Assembly (NCBI GenBank): GCA_001464125.1
Contig: LNEP01000015.1
Coordinates: 1-64,000 of the forward strand
Direction of reading: 5' to 3'
DNA: 64,000 nt
From: Betaproteobacteria bacterium Ga0077540
Lineage (GTDB): Bacteria; Pseudomonadota; Gammaproteobacteria; Burkholderiales; Methylophilaceae
Part shown: positions 9,739 to 19,539 of the stretch, in pieces
Layout: every line of letters begins with the position of its first letter
Position numbering within the stretch: position 1 is the stretch's first letter
The notes under the pieces: model-generated
The model's database searches: none
What the model saw: only the letters and a program-made list of their open reading frames with translations
What the model was told of the DNA's origin: nothing
Program-made: the position numbers and the translations under genes

Positions 9739-9810
9739 TAATTTTCTACCACGGATTAAGTACTTACCCTAAGTGTTCAATACTTAGCCAAAAATGAAAC
9801 CTTAAATGAA

Positions 9811-9837
9811 AAAGGTCGCTAACGCGACCTTTTTTTG
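9811..9837 (-). terminator. intrinsic terminator of rplM-rpsI
   Basis: Stem AAAGGTCGC / GCGACCTTT with loop TAAC, flanked by A and T runs on both sides, between rpsI and argC. It reads as a bidirectional intrinsic terminator. In context it ends the ribosomal protein operon. Confidence 0.85.
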
Positions 9838-9869
9838 TACTTAGACGCTCAATGAAGCGTTGTAACCAA

Positions 9870-10262
9870 TTAACGTTTAGAGAATTGTTTACGACGACGT
9901 GCTTTGCGTAAGCCCACTTTTTTACGTTCTACTTCACGTGCATCACGTGTTACAAAACCAGCATGTGACAAGGCGCTTTTCAACGCTGCATCGTAGTCAA
10001 TCAATGCACGGGTAATACCGTGACGAACAGCACCAGCTTGGCCAGATTCACCACCACCGACCACATTGACCATGATGTCAAAGCTAGCTGTGTTGTTAGT
10101 TAATTCTAATGGTTGGCGCAAAATCATGCGTGAAGTTACGCGTGAGAAGTATTCGTCTACTGGCTTATCGTTTACAACAATGTTGCCTTTGCCAGATTTT
10201 AAGAATACACGTGCCACTGAACTCTTGCGACGGCCTGTACCGTAGTTATATTTACCAATCAT
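9870..10262 (-). CDS. rpsI: 30S ribosomal protein S9
   Basis: Small-subunit protein whose C-terminal tail reaches the P-site tRNA. The [13 protein letters not shown] start block, the [15 protein letters not shown] signature and the basic C-terminus [12 protein letters not shown] are all present. Its 130 residues are standard. It follows rplM by 10 bases on the same transcript, as in nearly all bacteria. Confidence 0.98.
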   Translation of the reverse strand: MIGKYNYGTGRRKSSVARVFLKSGKGNIVVNDKPVDEYFSRVTSRMILRQPLELTNNTASFDIMVNVVGGGESGQAGAVRHGITRALIDYDAALKSALSHAGFVTRDAREVERKKVGLRKARRRKQFSKR

Positions 10263-10272
10263 TCTGCAATCC

Positions 10273-10701
10273 TTAGATAGTCAATGCTTGCGGTTGTTGC
10301 GCAGCGTGTTCATGCTTGTCGCCAGCATAAACTTTCATTTTTTTAATCATGGCGTAGCCCAATGGGCCTTTTGGCAACATGCCTTTTACTGCTTTCTCTA
10401 GCGCGCGACCTGGGAAACGATCTTGCATTTTAGAGAATGTAGTTGTGCTGATACCACCTGGGTAACCAGAGTGACGGTGATATTCTTTATCTGTCGCTTT
10501 CGCGCCAGTTACTTTAATTTTGTCGGCATTGATAACCACAATGTAGTCACCTGTATCTACGTGTGGTGTGTAGATAGCTTTATGTTTACCACGTAAACGA
10601 TGTGCAATTGCACTGGCTAAACGACCTAATACTAAGTCAGTGCCATCAATGACGAACCAGTCACGTTGCACTTCATGTGTTTTTGCTGAAAATGTTTTCA
10701 T
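10273..10701 (-). CDS. rplM: 50S ribosomal protein L13
   Basis: Early-assembling large-subunit protein. The core motifs [16 protein letters not shown] and the GYPGGI-containing segment identify it, and its 142 residues match the E. coli protein. It is the first gene of the rplM-rpsI operon, with a strong promoter about 45 bases upstream. Confidence 0.98.
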   Translation of the reverse strand: MKTFSAKTHEVQRDWFVIDGTDLVLGRLASAIAHRLRGKHKAIYTPHVDTGDYIVVINADKIKVTGAKATDKEYHRHSGYPGGISTTTFSKMQDRFPGRALEKAVKGMLPKGPLGYAMIKKMKVYAGDKHEHAAQQPQALTI

Positions 10702-10745
10702 TTTTTATAACAACCAAGTTATGGCATATAAATTCAAGAGGGCGG

Positions 10746-10775
10746 ATTATATGCTTTGGCCACTTAACTTGTCAA
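10746..10775 (-). promoter_or_regulatory. sigma70-type promoter of rplM-rpsI
   Basis: Minus strand: perfect TTGACA, an 18-base spacer and perfect TATAAT, about 45 bases before the rplM start codon. The rest of the 298-base divergent interval to the fimV-like gene is A/T-rich and I see no further clear signal in it. Confidence 0.88.
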
Positions 10776-10999
10776 CGCTGAGTTGCATATTTTACCAAAT
10801 ATTTTTTCTGTCGTATGCGCTAGAAAAATAAATCTGGCATACCGATTGCTTAATAACCATTAAATGTAACTAAAAAACATATTCATTAAATCGTAACTTA
10901 ATGATTTTAAATTAAAAATGTAAAACATAGTAAAAGATAATGATGACGGCACCGACAGTGGTGTGGGGTTTTCATCACTGAAGGTAAAAAGGATTGATC

Positions 11000-12868
11000 A
11001 TGGATAACAATTTCAAATTAAGAAAAGCAATCATTATTGCCATCGCATTAATGGGTACTGGTTACTCTATGCACTCCAAAGCGATTGGCTTAAGCGATAT
11101 TCAAGTGAAATCATATTTGGGTCAGCCCCTGCTCGCCAATATTAAGGTGAGCGGCTTAGACAATAAGATGGATGAGCGCTGCTTCACAATCAGCAGTGAC
11201 GACGCAAACGCGATTAGCAAAGTAAATTTTCGCCTGAATCGTATTTCTGATGAACTTGGTGTTTTAACGCTTACTTCCAACAAAGCTGTGCTTGAGCCTA
11301 TTGCGTCGCTGACTGTTGTAAGCCATTGCGATACGACGTTCACACGCCAATATAGTTTGTTGATTGACCCTGCTAGCGCAACACTTAGCACCGAATCCAG
11401 CGCAAATGATGATGCGATTACAAACAATAGTGTAGATTCAGATTTAGGAATGGTTGAAGCAAGCGCAGTTGCTGTTAAGCAAACCAGTGCAGCCCCTACC
11501 AGCACAAAGCGAAAAACCAAACGCCAAGCTAAACAGCAGGTCACTCCGGTCGCACAAGTGGCATCACCAAGCAATGGCCAAGTCACTTATTTGATGCCTG
11601 AAAAAACTGAAGTGAGTAAACCAGCCCCATCAAACACCATTACATCAAAACCAAAACTGACTATCTCAGGTGGCAATTTAACTGGGGTAGATCTCACAGA
11701 AATGTCAATGAAGCTGTCGTTTGACAAACGCATTAACACCAGCCGCGAGAGTAACCCGCAAGCTTTTTCAGAACAAGCCGAGTTTGCGGATGAAGTAACC
11801 GTCATGAATAACCGTTTGGCGCATTTAGACAAACAACTCAACAGCCTATACACACAAAATGCTTCGCTTAAAAAAGCGAATGAGCAGACACAGGGCGAAC
11901 TCTCATCACTTAAACAGCAAAATGATGTGTTGCGCATGATTGCCTTTTGTTTGGGGGGCGGTTTATTGGCAACAGGTTACTTTTTTGTAGATTGGCTAAG
12001 ACGCAGAAGCTTCTTAGTACAAGCCGAAAAAGAACAAGCATTATGGGAAAGTTTACAGACCGCGAATATCGACTCTGACGAAACCGACGCACTCAACATT
12101 GATGAAAACCTGACTAAGCAAGCAGATACTCGCCCAGCGCCAGTCAAGTCAGAAGAAGAGTCTAATGGCTTAGGTAACGCACCTTTATTCAATAGTACTT
12201 ATCCTAGCCAACAGCAGCATGAAATTATTCAAGAAGAGACCAACATTACAGAAGATGCAGAATTGCTGATTTCACATGGTCGCATCCACCTAGCGATTGA
12301 GCTATTGCAAAACCACTTAATTGAAAATCCTAAAGACTCCGCTTCAACTTGGTTGTTCTTACTCGATTTGCTAGCCAAAGAAGGCATGCAAAATGAGTTT
12401 GAAATTGCTGCCAATGAATGTAAAAAACATTTTAATGTGCAGGTTGATGGCTTCTCCAGACCACTAGCCGACAGCAATAGCTTAGAGTCATTTGAGCGAA
12501 TCTCTAAAGAATTACAAAAGCTTTGGGGTACTGAACAAGCATTAATGTTTTTAGATGAGTTGATTTACAACACACGTTTAGAGCCACGCGCAGGTTTTGA
12601 TAAACCAGTATTTGAAGAATTGGTATTACTCAGAGAAATCGCCGAAGAAGAAGTGAAATTGGCCGAGGTGATTTCATTGCATGAAGAAAAAACATCACGT
12701 AGACAGAAAAAGGAAAAAACCATGACCATTAATTTGCCAGAAATTGAAATTTCAGAGGAATTTAAACAACTTGCGTTAGAAACTAGCCAAGAAAACGTTG
12801 AAAATGCCCAAGCTGATCATAGCGAAGAGCATTTTGAGTTTGAGTTATTGGATATTGCGCACCGCTAA
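11000..12868 (+). CDS. fimV: FimV-like inner-membrane protein
   Basis: A hub protein that in Pseudomonas and Neisseria relatives organises cell poles and type IV pilus assembly. After a signal peptide comes the FimV N-terminal domain starting IGLSDIQVKSYLGQPL (about 28-125). A Ser/Thr/Lys-rich linker follows, then a coiled coil (about 265-310), one membrane helix (about 312-330) and a long acidic cytoplasmic part with TPR-like segments. I see no clear LysM domain. The ORF opens at a TTG two codons earlier, but the ATG at 11000 has AAGG at the right distance and is preferred. It is monocistronic. No pilus genes are adjacent. Confidence 0.88.
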   Translation: MDNNFKLRKAIIIAIALMGTGYSMHSKAIGLSDIQVKSYLGQPLLANIKVSGLDNKMDERCFTISSDDANAISKVNFRLNRISDELGVLTLTSNKAVLEPIASLTVVSHCDTTFTRQYSLLIDPASATLSTESSANDDAITNNSVDSDLGMVEASAVAVKQTSAAPTSTKRKTKRQAKQQVTPVAQVASPSNGQVTYLMPEKTEVSKPAPSNTITSKPKLTISGGNLTGVDLTEMSMKLSFDKRINTSRESNPQAFSEQAEFADEVTVMNNRLAHLDKQLNSLYTQNASLKKANEQTQGELSSLKQQNDVLRMIAFCLGGGLLATGYFFVDWLRRRSFLVQAEKEQALWESLQTANIDSDETDALNIDENLTKQADTRPAPVKSEEESNGLGNAPLFNSTYPSQQQHEIIQEETNITEDAELLISHGRIHLAIELLQNHLIENPKDSASTWLFLLDLLAKEGMQNEFEIAANECKKHFNVQVDGFSRPLADSNSLESFERISKELQKLWGTEQALMFLDELIYNTRLEPRAGFDKPVFEELVLLREIAEEEVKLAEVISLHEEKTSRRQKKEKTMTINLPEIEISEEFKQLALETSQENVENAQADHSEEHFEFELLDIAHR

Positions 12869-12875
12869 TTACAGA

Positions 12876-13748
12876 TTATTTAAAGGTTAATTCTAAGAAT
12901 AAACCCAATGTAATCACTGCACCAATCCAGCTATTACGTAAAAACGCCTTAAAGCAATCTGCTTTGAGGCGTTTTTTTATGAGTAAAAACTGTTGCACCA
13001 TCAAGAGTGCAGCCACACCAAGGCCGGAGAAATAGTAGAGACCAAACTGCATAAACAGGCCTATATAGACGAGGATTGACAACATGCCAGCAAAACAAAG
13101 CATGATGGCAAGCACATCATAGCGTCCAAAAAATAGTGCCGAAGATTGAATACCTATCTTGATATCATCATCGCGATCCACCATGGCATAGGCGGTATCG
13201 TAAGCAATGGCCCAACACACATTGGCTAGCAGCATCCACCATGCCATGGGTGGGATATAGTCATTAATCGCAGCAAACGCCATGGGGATACCAAACCCAA
13301 AAGCAATGCCCAAATAGGCTTGAGGTATCGCCAAAAAGCGCTTGGTGAGTGGGTAGGTTGCGGCCAGAAATAACGCGACCACAGACCATAAAATAGTTTG
13401 TAGGTTGAGAAAACAGACCAGCACAAAGGCAAGCAAACTTAAGCCGAGCGCTAAATAAATAGCCTCTTTAACACTGACCTCTTGTGTAGCCAATGGCCGT
13501 AACTGCGTACGCTCTACTAATCCATCGTAATTGCGGTCTGCAATATCGTTCATCACACAACCTGCGCTACGCATCAGTACGGTACCCGTCACAAAAATCA
13601 ATACGATTGATAAGCTTGGATGACCGCGTCCTGCAATCAGTAACGCCCACAAAGTAGGCCATAACAGCAACAAAATACCGATAGGCTTATCCAAACGCAT
13701 CAGGCGTTCGTATGCATCTAACTTTTGTATGAGTTGTTGTTTAGTCAT
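12876..13748 (-). CDS. ubiA: 4-hydroxybenzoate octaprenyltransferase
   Basis: Integral membrane enzyme that attaches the polyprenyl tail to 4-hydroxybenzoate in ubiquinone synthesis. Both Asp-rich magnesium/diphosphate motifs are visible: NDIADRNYDG (about residue 68) and DRDDDIKIG (about residue 192). The remainder is multiple hydrophobic helices, and the 290-residue length is standard. The start overlaps the end of ubiC by 8 bases, so the pair is translationally coupled. A terminator-like hairpin lies inside its 3' coding end (see the terminator entry). It converges with fimV. Confidence 0.96.
   Translation of the reverse strand: MTKQQLIQKLDAYERLMRLDKPIGILLLLWPTLWALLIAGRGHPSLSIVLIFVTGTVLMRSAGCVMNDIADRNYDGLVERTQLRPLATQEVSVKEAIYLALGLSLLAFVLVCFLNLQTILWSVVALFLAATYPLTKRFLAIPQAYLGIAFGFGIPMAFAAINDYIPPMAWWMLLANVCWAIAYDTAYAMVDRDDDIKIGIQSSALFFGRYDVLAIMLCFAGMLSILVYIGLFMQFGLYYFSGLGVAALLMVQQFLLIKKRLKADCFKAFLRNSWIGAVITLGLFLELTFK
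12942..12978 (+). terminator. terminator-like hairpin inside the ubiA coding sequence
   Basis: Plus strand: a 15-bp stem (AAACGCCTTAAAGCA / TGCTTTGAGGCGTTT, one G-T pair) with loop ATC, followed directly by a T tract (seven T in total). It lies 74 bases past the fimV stop, within the last 100 bases of the opposing ubiA gene, so it can end fimV transcription. The complement also forms a hairpin followed by a shorter T run. Confidence 0.8.
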
Positions 13749-14286
13749 GTAAGGCTGGCAAGAATACTTCTGTGACTAAAATACTAACGCAATTTAAGTA
13801 AAATACGGAACGTCTCGCCCACAAATAAGCAGGTGGCACTGCCAATTGAGGCAACGCTTTTTGATAAAGCACATGATGCTTGGATAACTTTTTATAAGTT
13901 AACGGGGTGCGACGTACTTGAGGGTTAGCGAACAACAGCGCACCCAGAGGCTGATTACCCAAGCGCGCTAAATGATGCCAAGGCCCCCTTCTGGCGCGTC
14001 TGGGAATAACACTGTGCGCAAACACGACCGCTTGTTGATTCCCTAGCAACATCACCTCTCTTACGGTAGCTAGTTGATGCAATTTAAGATGCAACACATA
14101 GGCTTCATCTTGAATCACACGCGCATTCGCCATCTGCAAGGTTTGCACAGAAAACTGGGTATAACGTTGCTGCAATCGCGCAGTCAATGAATCAGGATTG
14201 ATGAGCCAACCGTGATCACGACGACATGCCATTGGTTTGCGCAACCAACGCTGACGATCTTGAGAGGTGTGGGAATGAGTTTTCAC
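13741..14286 (-). CDS. ubiC: chorismate lyase
   Basis: Cleaves chorismate to 4-hydroxybenzoate and pyruvate, the first committed step of ubiquinone synthesis. The 181-residue protein shows family features: the RKP near the N-terminus, EAYVLHLK in the middle, and a late PLGALLF block followed by RVxR/K-like residues in the lyase pocket. The start codon is GTG. It overlaps ubiA by 8 bases, matching the common ubiCA operon. Confidence 0.9.
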   Translation of the reverse strand: MKTHSHTSQDRQRWLRKPMACRRDHGWLINPDSLTARLQQRYTQFSVQTLQMANARVIQDEAYVLHLKLHQLATVREVMLLGNQQAVVFAHSVIPRRARRGPWHHLARLGNQPLGALLFANPQVRRTPLTYKKLSKHHVLYQKALPQLAVPPAYLWARRSVFYLNCVSILVTEVFLPALHD

Positions 14287-14336
14287 AGCGCAGATTATCG
14301 CACACCCAAGCGGCTAACTCAGCGATGAACCACGCA

Positions 14337-16394
14337 TCACACTTTTACCAATTGTTCTACTTGATACATCCAGCGTGCCAAATGCTGGTCGACAGCCTCA
14401 GGGGATTCCTTCAGCAGACGCTCTGCCATCGCCTTTGCTTGCTCCAACAATACTTCATCGCGCTCTAGGTCTGCAATCTTTAACATGGGCACACCACTTT
14501 GGCGGGTACCTAAAAACTCCCCCGGACCGCGCAGGTGAAGATCTGCTTGCGCAATCAAAAAGCCATCCGTGTGCTCATAAATGACTTTTAAGCGCGCACG
14601 GGCGGTTTCAGACAATTTGCTTTGATATAGCAAGATACAGGTGCTTTTGGCTGCACCACGCCCGACTCTGCCGCGAAGTTGATGCAGTTGGCTCAAGCCA
14701 AAACGCTCCGCATGTTCAATCACCATCAAGCTTGCATTGGGCACATCCACACCCACTTCAATGACCGTAGTGGCTACCAGCAATTGCGTTTCATGCGCGC
14801 TGAATGCTTGCATGACTTGTTGCTTCTCGGCTGGTTTCATACGCCCGTGCACCAAGCCGATCTTAAGCTCAGGAAACTGTGCCTGCATGTAGGCATAAGT
14901 GTCATTGGCCGTTTGTAATTGCAATGCCTCAGACTCCTCTATCAGCGGGCATACCCAGTAAGCTTGATGTCCAGCCTGACAAGCATCGCGCACACGCTGC
15001 AAAATTTCCTCTCGACGCTGGTCTGACACCAGCTTGGTCACAATGGGTGTGCGCCCGGGAGGTAACTCATCAATGACGGACACATCCAAATCGGCGTAAT
15101 AACTCATGGACAAAGTGCGTGGAATGGGCGTGGCGGACATCATGAGCTGGTGTGGTTCTGGCTGGCCCTTTTGGCGCAAGGCTAAACGTTGTTGCACACC
15201 AAAGCGATGTTGCTCATCCACAATCGCCAAGCCTAAGCGCTTAAACTGCACCGCCTCTTGAAATAGCGCGTGCGTGCCGACCACCATCGGTGCGGAACCA
15301 TCAGCGATTTGTTGTAATGCTTCGGCACGCTCTTTTTTACTTTGGCTACCGGTGAGCCAGGCAATGCGAACATTCAACGGCGCCAGCCATTGGCTGAATT
15401 TTTTGTAGTGTTGCTCCGCTAAAATTTCAGTCGGCGCCATCAGTGCCACTTGCCATCCATGTTCAATGGCTTGCAAGGCAGCCATACAAGCGACTATGGT
15501 TTTACCGCTACCGACATCCCCTTGCAACAAGCGCTGCATGGGGTGTGGCTGTGCTAAATCTTGGGCAATTTCTGCCACTACTTTTTTTTGCGCGTTAGTT
15601 AATGCAAACGGCAAATGTTGCAATAGCGCAGGTACCAACTGCTTCGATTCTGCAACACTAGGCGCATCCATACTACGACGTCTCGCATAGTGTTTACGCA
15701 TGGACAGCTGCTGCGCCAACAACTCATCTAAAGCAAGCCTCTGCCAAGCGGGGAGTGTGCGGGCTTGCAAAGCCTCAAGAGAAATCTCTGGCGCAGGCTG
15801 ATGTAAGGTACGAATACTCTCTGAAAAACTGGGTAACTGTTGCGATGCATAGACCCAAGCCGGCAATGTCTCATGCAAACCATCCTGTTGAATCGCAATG
15901 GTAACCGCTTTGCGAATATTGGCCTGAGCTAAGCCCGCCGTGGTGGGATACACCGGCGTCAGTTGTGCATTGACTGGCGCGTCTTCACGCCATGTTTTAC
16001 ATTGTGGGTGCACCATTTCATAGCCAAAAAAGCCATGACGCACCTCACCATACACCCGCAAGCGCGCACCCTCTTTTAATGCATTGATTTGACTGGGGTA
16101 GAAATGCAAGAAACGCAAGGTCAGTTGCCCACTGTCATCTTGCAAGCGCGCAATCAGCGCTTTGCGTGGTTTATAGCTGACTTCCGCATGTACGATTTCA
16201 CCCTGTACCTGCGCCTCATCCCCCACACGCAAATCACGTATTGCGGTAATACGGGTTTCGTCCAAGTAGCGCAAAGGCAAATGTAAAATTAAATCCTGCA
16301 AGGTATGTAAGCCAAGTTTGGCCAAATGCGATACCAACGCTGGCGTAAAGCCTTTAAGCGTGGCGAGTGTTGAATGAGTAGGGGAAGCTGGCAA
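14337..16394 (-). CDS. recG: ATP-dependent DNA helicase RecG
   Basis: Branched-DNA translocase that reverses stalled forks and processes recombination intermediates. It has an N-terminal wedge/OB domain (about 60-150), Walker A GDVGSGKT (about 291-298), the RecG-type Walker B DEQH in IVDEQHRFG, the SATPIPRTL motif III, and C-terminal helicase motifs including QLRGRVGRG. Its 685 residues are full length. The best start is TTG at 16394, since no ATG lies nearby and the spoT stop is only 14 bases upstream. It is the last gene of the gmk-rpoZ-spoT-recG run. Confidence 0.96.
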   Translation of the reverse strand: MPASPTHSTLATLKGFTPALVSHLAKLGLHTLQDLILHLPLRYLDETRITAIRDLRVGDEAQVQGEIVHAEVSYKPRKALIARLQDDSGQLTLRFLHFYPSQINALKEGARLRVYGEVRHGFFGYEMVHPQCKTWREDAPVNAQLTPVYPTTAGLAQANIRKAVTIAIQQDGLHETLPAWVYASQQLPSFSESIRTLHQPAPEISLEALQARTLPAWQRLALDELLAQQLSMRKHYARRRSMDAPSVAESKQLVPALLQHLPFALTNAQKKVVAEIAQDLAQPHPMQRLLQGDVGSGKTIVACMAALQAIEHGWQVALMAPTEILAEQHYKKFSQWLAPLNVRIAWLTGSQSKKERAEALQQIADGSAPMVVGTHALFQEAVQFKRLGLAIVDEQHRFGVQQRLALRQKGQPEPHQLMMSATPIPRTLSMSYYADLDVSVIDELPPGRTPIVTKLVSDQRREEILQRVRDACQAGHQAYWVCPLIEESEALQLQTANDTYAYMQAQFPELKIGLVHGRMKPAEKQQVMQAFSAHETQLLVATTVIEVGVDVPNASLMVIEHAERFGLSQLHQLRGRVGRGAAKSTCILLYQSKLSETARARLKVIYEHTDGFLIAQADLHLRGPGEFLGTRQSGVPMLKIADLERDEVLLEQAKAMAERLLKESPEAVDQHLARWMYQVEQLVKV

Positions 16395-16408
16395 GGGATT
16401 AGGTAATG

Positions 16409-18646
16409 CTAAATTTTTTGCTCTGCGTGCGTACCTTTGACGCGATTGATGCGCGCTACATCAGGAATCTTGCGCAAATTGCGGATAAGTTCGGCTAAAT
16501 GCACACGGTTATGTACCTGCACTGTGAAGTTCACATTGGTATATTGACTGCCATCCGATTCTTCTACGCTCACGTTATCAATATTGGATTCGGCGTTAGC
16601 TATGGTGGTGGCAATTTTAGCCAGCATGCCGCGCTGATTGGCCACCGCAATGCGTAAATTCACCTTAAACAGTTTTTTATTGTCGGCATCCCAATCCACA
16701 TCCAGCCATTTATCAGGGTCGAGTTTGAACTTACGGATGGCCGGACAATCATGGGTATGAATTACCAGCCCCTTGTCTTTGTTGATAAATCCTAAAATCG
16801 GATCTCCTGGAATTGGGCGGCAACATTGCGCAAATTGCACCGCCATACCCTCTGTACCGCGTATGGTAATGGTATCTAGTGGCTTGTTAGTTTTCTCTTT
16901 ATGCGACTCAATCGCATCTGCGTTGTTGGCCAATAATTGATGTGCCACCATCAGACCAACACGTTTGCCCAAACCAATATCAGTGAGGATAGCCTCTTTG
17001 GTCTGCGTCCCATAATCACGCATGACTTTTTGCCAGTGCTTGTCGGTGATTTCACTGGGTTCCACATGCATGGCTCGCAATGCAATATTCAACATACGCT
17101 CACCCAAATGAGCAGACTCCTCCACCTTAATGGTTTTGAGATAGTGTCTAATATGCGAGCGTGCTTTGCCAGTCACCACATAATTGAGCCAAGCAGGGTT
17201 GGGTTTGGCCAGTGGTGCGGTAATGATTTCCACGTTGTCGCCGTTACGCATTTCCGTTCTAAGCGGTGCCAACTCGTTGTTGATTTTCACTGCCACGCAA
17301 CTGTTGCCGACATCAGAGTGCACAGCGTAAGCAAAATCCACAGCGCTAGAGCCTTTAGGCAAGGCCAAGATTTTGCCTTTAGGCGTAAATACATAGACCT
17401 CATCTGGGAACAAGTCCACCTTGAAATGTTCCAGAAATTCGTAGCTGTCTTCGCTCTCGGTTTGAATTTCAACCAAGCGTTGCAGCCATTGATGGGTTTG
17501 CTGTTGCAGCTTGGTTAAATGCGCATCGGTTGTTTTATATAGCCAGTGCGCAGCCACGCCTGCATCAGCAATATTATGCATTTCTTGGCTGCGAATCTGC
17601 ACTTCAATCGGTGTACCAAAGGGGCCAAACAATGTGGTATGCAGCGATTGATAGCCGTTGACTTTGGGAATAGCAATATAGTCTTTGAATCGGCCAGGAA
17701 TAGGTTTATATAAAGCGTGCAAAGAACCCAAGGCCAAATAGCATGAAGGGGTATCTTTAACGATGATTCTAAAGCCATAAATATCGTTAACTTGCGACAA
17801 CTTAACCGTTTTACCTGTCATCTTCTGGTAAATGCTGTAAAGATGCTTTTCTCGGCCAACCACTTCTGCATCAATCTTAGCATCGTTAAGCTGATCTTGA
17901 ATCGCGCCTAAAATTTTGGTGATGACTTCTTTACGATTGCCTCGGGCTGCTTTGACCGCCTTATCAATCACGTGATAACGAGTGGGGTATAAGTATTTAA
18001 AGCTTAAGTCTTCCAGTTCCTGAAAGATGGGGTTCAGACCCAATCGATTAGCAATCGGTGCATAGATATCCAGCGTCTCGCGTGCAATACGCTTTTTCTT
18101 CTCTGGCTTCATCGCTTCTAGCGTTTGCATATTGTGCAAACGGTCTGCCAATTTCACCAATATCACGCGCACATCTTGGCTCATCGCCAAAAGCATTTTA
18201 CGGAAGTTTTCAGCTTGCGCTTGCGTGGCTGTTTGCTGTTCTACTTTATCCAACTTGGTGAGGCCATCCACCAAATCTGCCACCTGCTTACCAAATACTT
18301 CACCAATTTCAATACTGGCAACCCCTGTGTCTTCAACCACATCGTGCAACAAGGCGGCCAGCAGTGTGGGGATATCCAAATGTAACTTGGCCAGAATACA
18401 GGCCACCGATACTGGGTGGGTAATATAGGGCTCGCCCGTTTTGCGGGTTTGACCGCGATGGGCTTTTTCTGCGTAGCGGTAAGCCACCCAGACTTGTTCG
18501 ATTTCTTCTTGATTGAGGTATTGCTTGAGTAAGACGGTGAGCGGGGAATGCTCGGTGTCTGCAGGTAGCAAGTCTAATACATCATCTATTGCATCAGACT
18601 TGCGCTTTTGAGATTCCGCTTTAAGATAATTAGCGGTAGTGACCAT
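16409..18646 (-). CDS. spoT: bifunctional (p)ppGpp synthetase/hydrolase
   Basis: Makes and degrades the alarmone (p)ppGpp. Domain order is an HD hydrolase (HDVVEDT at about residue 100 and RLHNMQT), a synthetase domain (YGFRIIVKD, GRFKDYIAIPKVNGYQSLH), TGS (VYVFTPKGKI), a helical/zinc-finger region with CCRPIPGD, and a C-terminal ACT domain. The intact HD residues support hydrolase activity. Synthetase activity is likely if this is the only long RSH protein in the genome, but that cannot be judged here. At 745 residues it is standard. It sits between rpoZ and recG. The strong rRNA promoters at the window start carry stringent-type discriminators and would be among its targets. Confidence 0.95.
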   Translation of the reverse strand: MVTTANYLKAESQKRKSDAIDDVLDLLPADTEHSPLTVLLKQYLNQEEIEQVWVAYRYAEKAHRGQTRKTGEPYITHPVSVACILAKLHLDIPTLLAALLHDVVEDTGVASIEIGEVFGKQVADLVDGLTKLDKVEQQTATQAQAENFRKMLLAMSQDVRVILVKLADRLHNMQTLEAMKPEKKKRIARETLDIYAPIANRLGLNPIFQELEDLSFKYLYPTRYHVIDKAVKAARGNRKEVITKILGAIQDQLNDAKIDAEVVGREKHLYSIYQKMTGKTVKLSQVNDIYGFRIIVKDTPSCYLALGSLHALYKPIPGRFKDYIAIPKVNGYQSLHTTLFGPFGTPIEVQIRSQEMHNIADAGVAAHWLYKTTDAHLTKLQQQTHQWLQRLVEIQTESEDSYEFLEHFKVDLFPDEVYVFTPKGKILALPKGSSAVDFAYAVHSDVGNSCVAVKINNELAPLRTEMRNGDNVEIITAPLAKPNPAWLNYVVTGKARSHIRHYLKTIKVEESAHLGERMLNIALRAMHVEPSEITDKHWQKVMRDYGTQTKEAILTDIGLGKRVGLMVAHQLLANNADAIESHKEKTNKPLDTITIRGTEGMAVQFAQCCRPIPGDPILGFINKDKGLVIHTHDCPAIRKFKLDPDKWLDVDWDADNKKLFKVNLRIAVANQRGMLAKIATTIANAESNIDNVSVEESDGSQYTNVNFTVQVHNRVHLAELIRNLRKIPDVARINRVKGTHAEQKI

Positions 18647-18661
18647 AAGCTACATGCTTAG

Positions 18662-18874
18662 TTAAGCATGCCCACGGTTTAAAATTTCAATGCCCACTTT
18701 ACCAGCAGCAATTTCGCGTAACGCCAATACAGTCGGTTTGTCTTTTTGTGCAGAACCATGCACAAATGGGTCAGAGCCGTTAGCGAGTTGTCTTGCGCGG
18801 TAAGCGGCCACCAATGTCAATTGGAAGCGATTGGGGATTTTGTCCAAACAGTCATCTACAGTAATACGTGCCAT
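18662..18874 (-). CDS. rpoZ: RNA polymerase omega subunit
   Basis: Small RNA polymerase subunit that aids assembly of beta-prime and, in E. coli, forms part of a ppGpp site. The 70-residue protein has the signature start [20 protein letters not shown] and the RARQLANG helix. It lies between gmk and spoT, the classic gene order. Confidence 0.97.
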   Translation of the reverse strand: MARITVDDCLDKIPNRFQLTLVAAYRARQLANGSDPFVHGSAQKDKPTVLALREIAAGKVGIEILNRGHA

Positions 18875-18925
18875 AATTTTTACCTCTCAGAATATCTATC
18901 TTTGTTACCTTAAACTGAAGTTAGT

Positions 18926-19537
18926 TTAGGTTAACTTTTGAATTAATGCTTGATAGCGTGTGACCTGCGCCGCCATTTTTAATCGCTGAGTACGCACAAT
19001 CGCCAATAAATCGTGGAGTGCGACATCAAAATCATCATTAATTGTAACATAATCGAACTCGACTAAGTGGCGCATTTCCTCACGTGCTGCCGCCACACGC
19101 TTGGCAATCACTTCTGCACTGTCTTGTCCGCGGTTGTTTAAACGCTCAGCCAAAGTTTCTACCGAAGGTGGCAATATAAAAACACTAATGGCATTTGGGT
19201 AAATTTCACGCACTTGTGCCGCGCCCTGCCAATCAATTTCCAAAATCACATCATGGCCTGATGCCAATGCCGTATCCACACCGGCTTGCGATGTGCCATA
19301 GCGCGCACCGTGCACGTGAGCGGATTCCAAAAATGCGCCCTGTTTCAACATGTTTAAAAAAGTCGCATCATCCACAAAGTGGTAGTGCACGCCGTTCTCT
19401 TCCAAGGGTCTTGGCTTACGCGTAGTATGAGAAACAGAAAGCTTAATATGACTATCTTTGGCCAGAAGCGCCTTCACCAAACTAGTTTTACCTGCACCAG
19501 AAGCAGCTGTAATAATGAACAAATTCCCTTGTGTCAT
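18926..19537 (-). CDS. gmk: guanylate kinase
   Basis: Phosphorylates GMP to GDP. The P-loop ITAASGAGKTSLVKALL lies near the N-terminus, followed by the GMP-binding block HTTRKPRPLEENGVHYHF and the IDWQGA motif. The ORF opens at a TTG; I choose the ATG at 19537 giving MTQGNLFIIT, which aligns with known Gmk starts and lies two bases after the stop of the Anbu gene. Its 203 residues are normal. In relatives the upstream neighbour is yicC, here displaced by about 7 kb. Confidence 0.96.
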   Translation of the reverse strand: MTQGNLFIITAASGAGKTSLVKALLAKDSHIKLSVSHTTRKPRPLEENGVHYHFVDDATFLNMLKQGAFLESAHVHGARYGTSQAGVDTALASGHDVILEIDWQGAAQVREIYPNAISVFILPPSVETLAERLNNRGQDSAEVIAKRVAAAREEMRHLVEFDYVTINDDFDVALHDLLAIVRTQRLKMAAQVTRYQALIQKLT

Positions 19538-19539
19538 AT

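Noticed and set aside
16937-17518. 193-aa plus-strand ORF opposite spoT
   Set aside because: It lies wholly antisense to the conserved synthetase/TGS region of spoT and has composition typical of a shadow frame.
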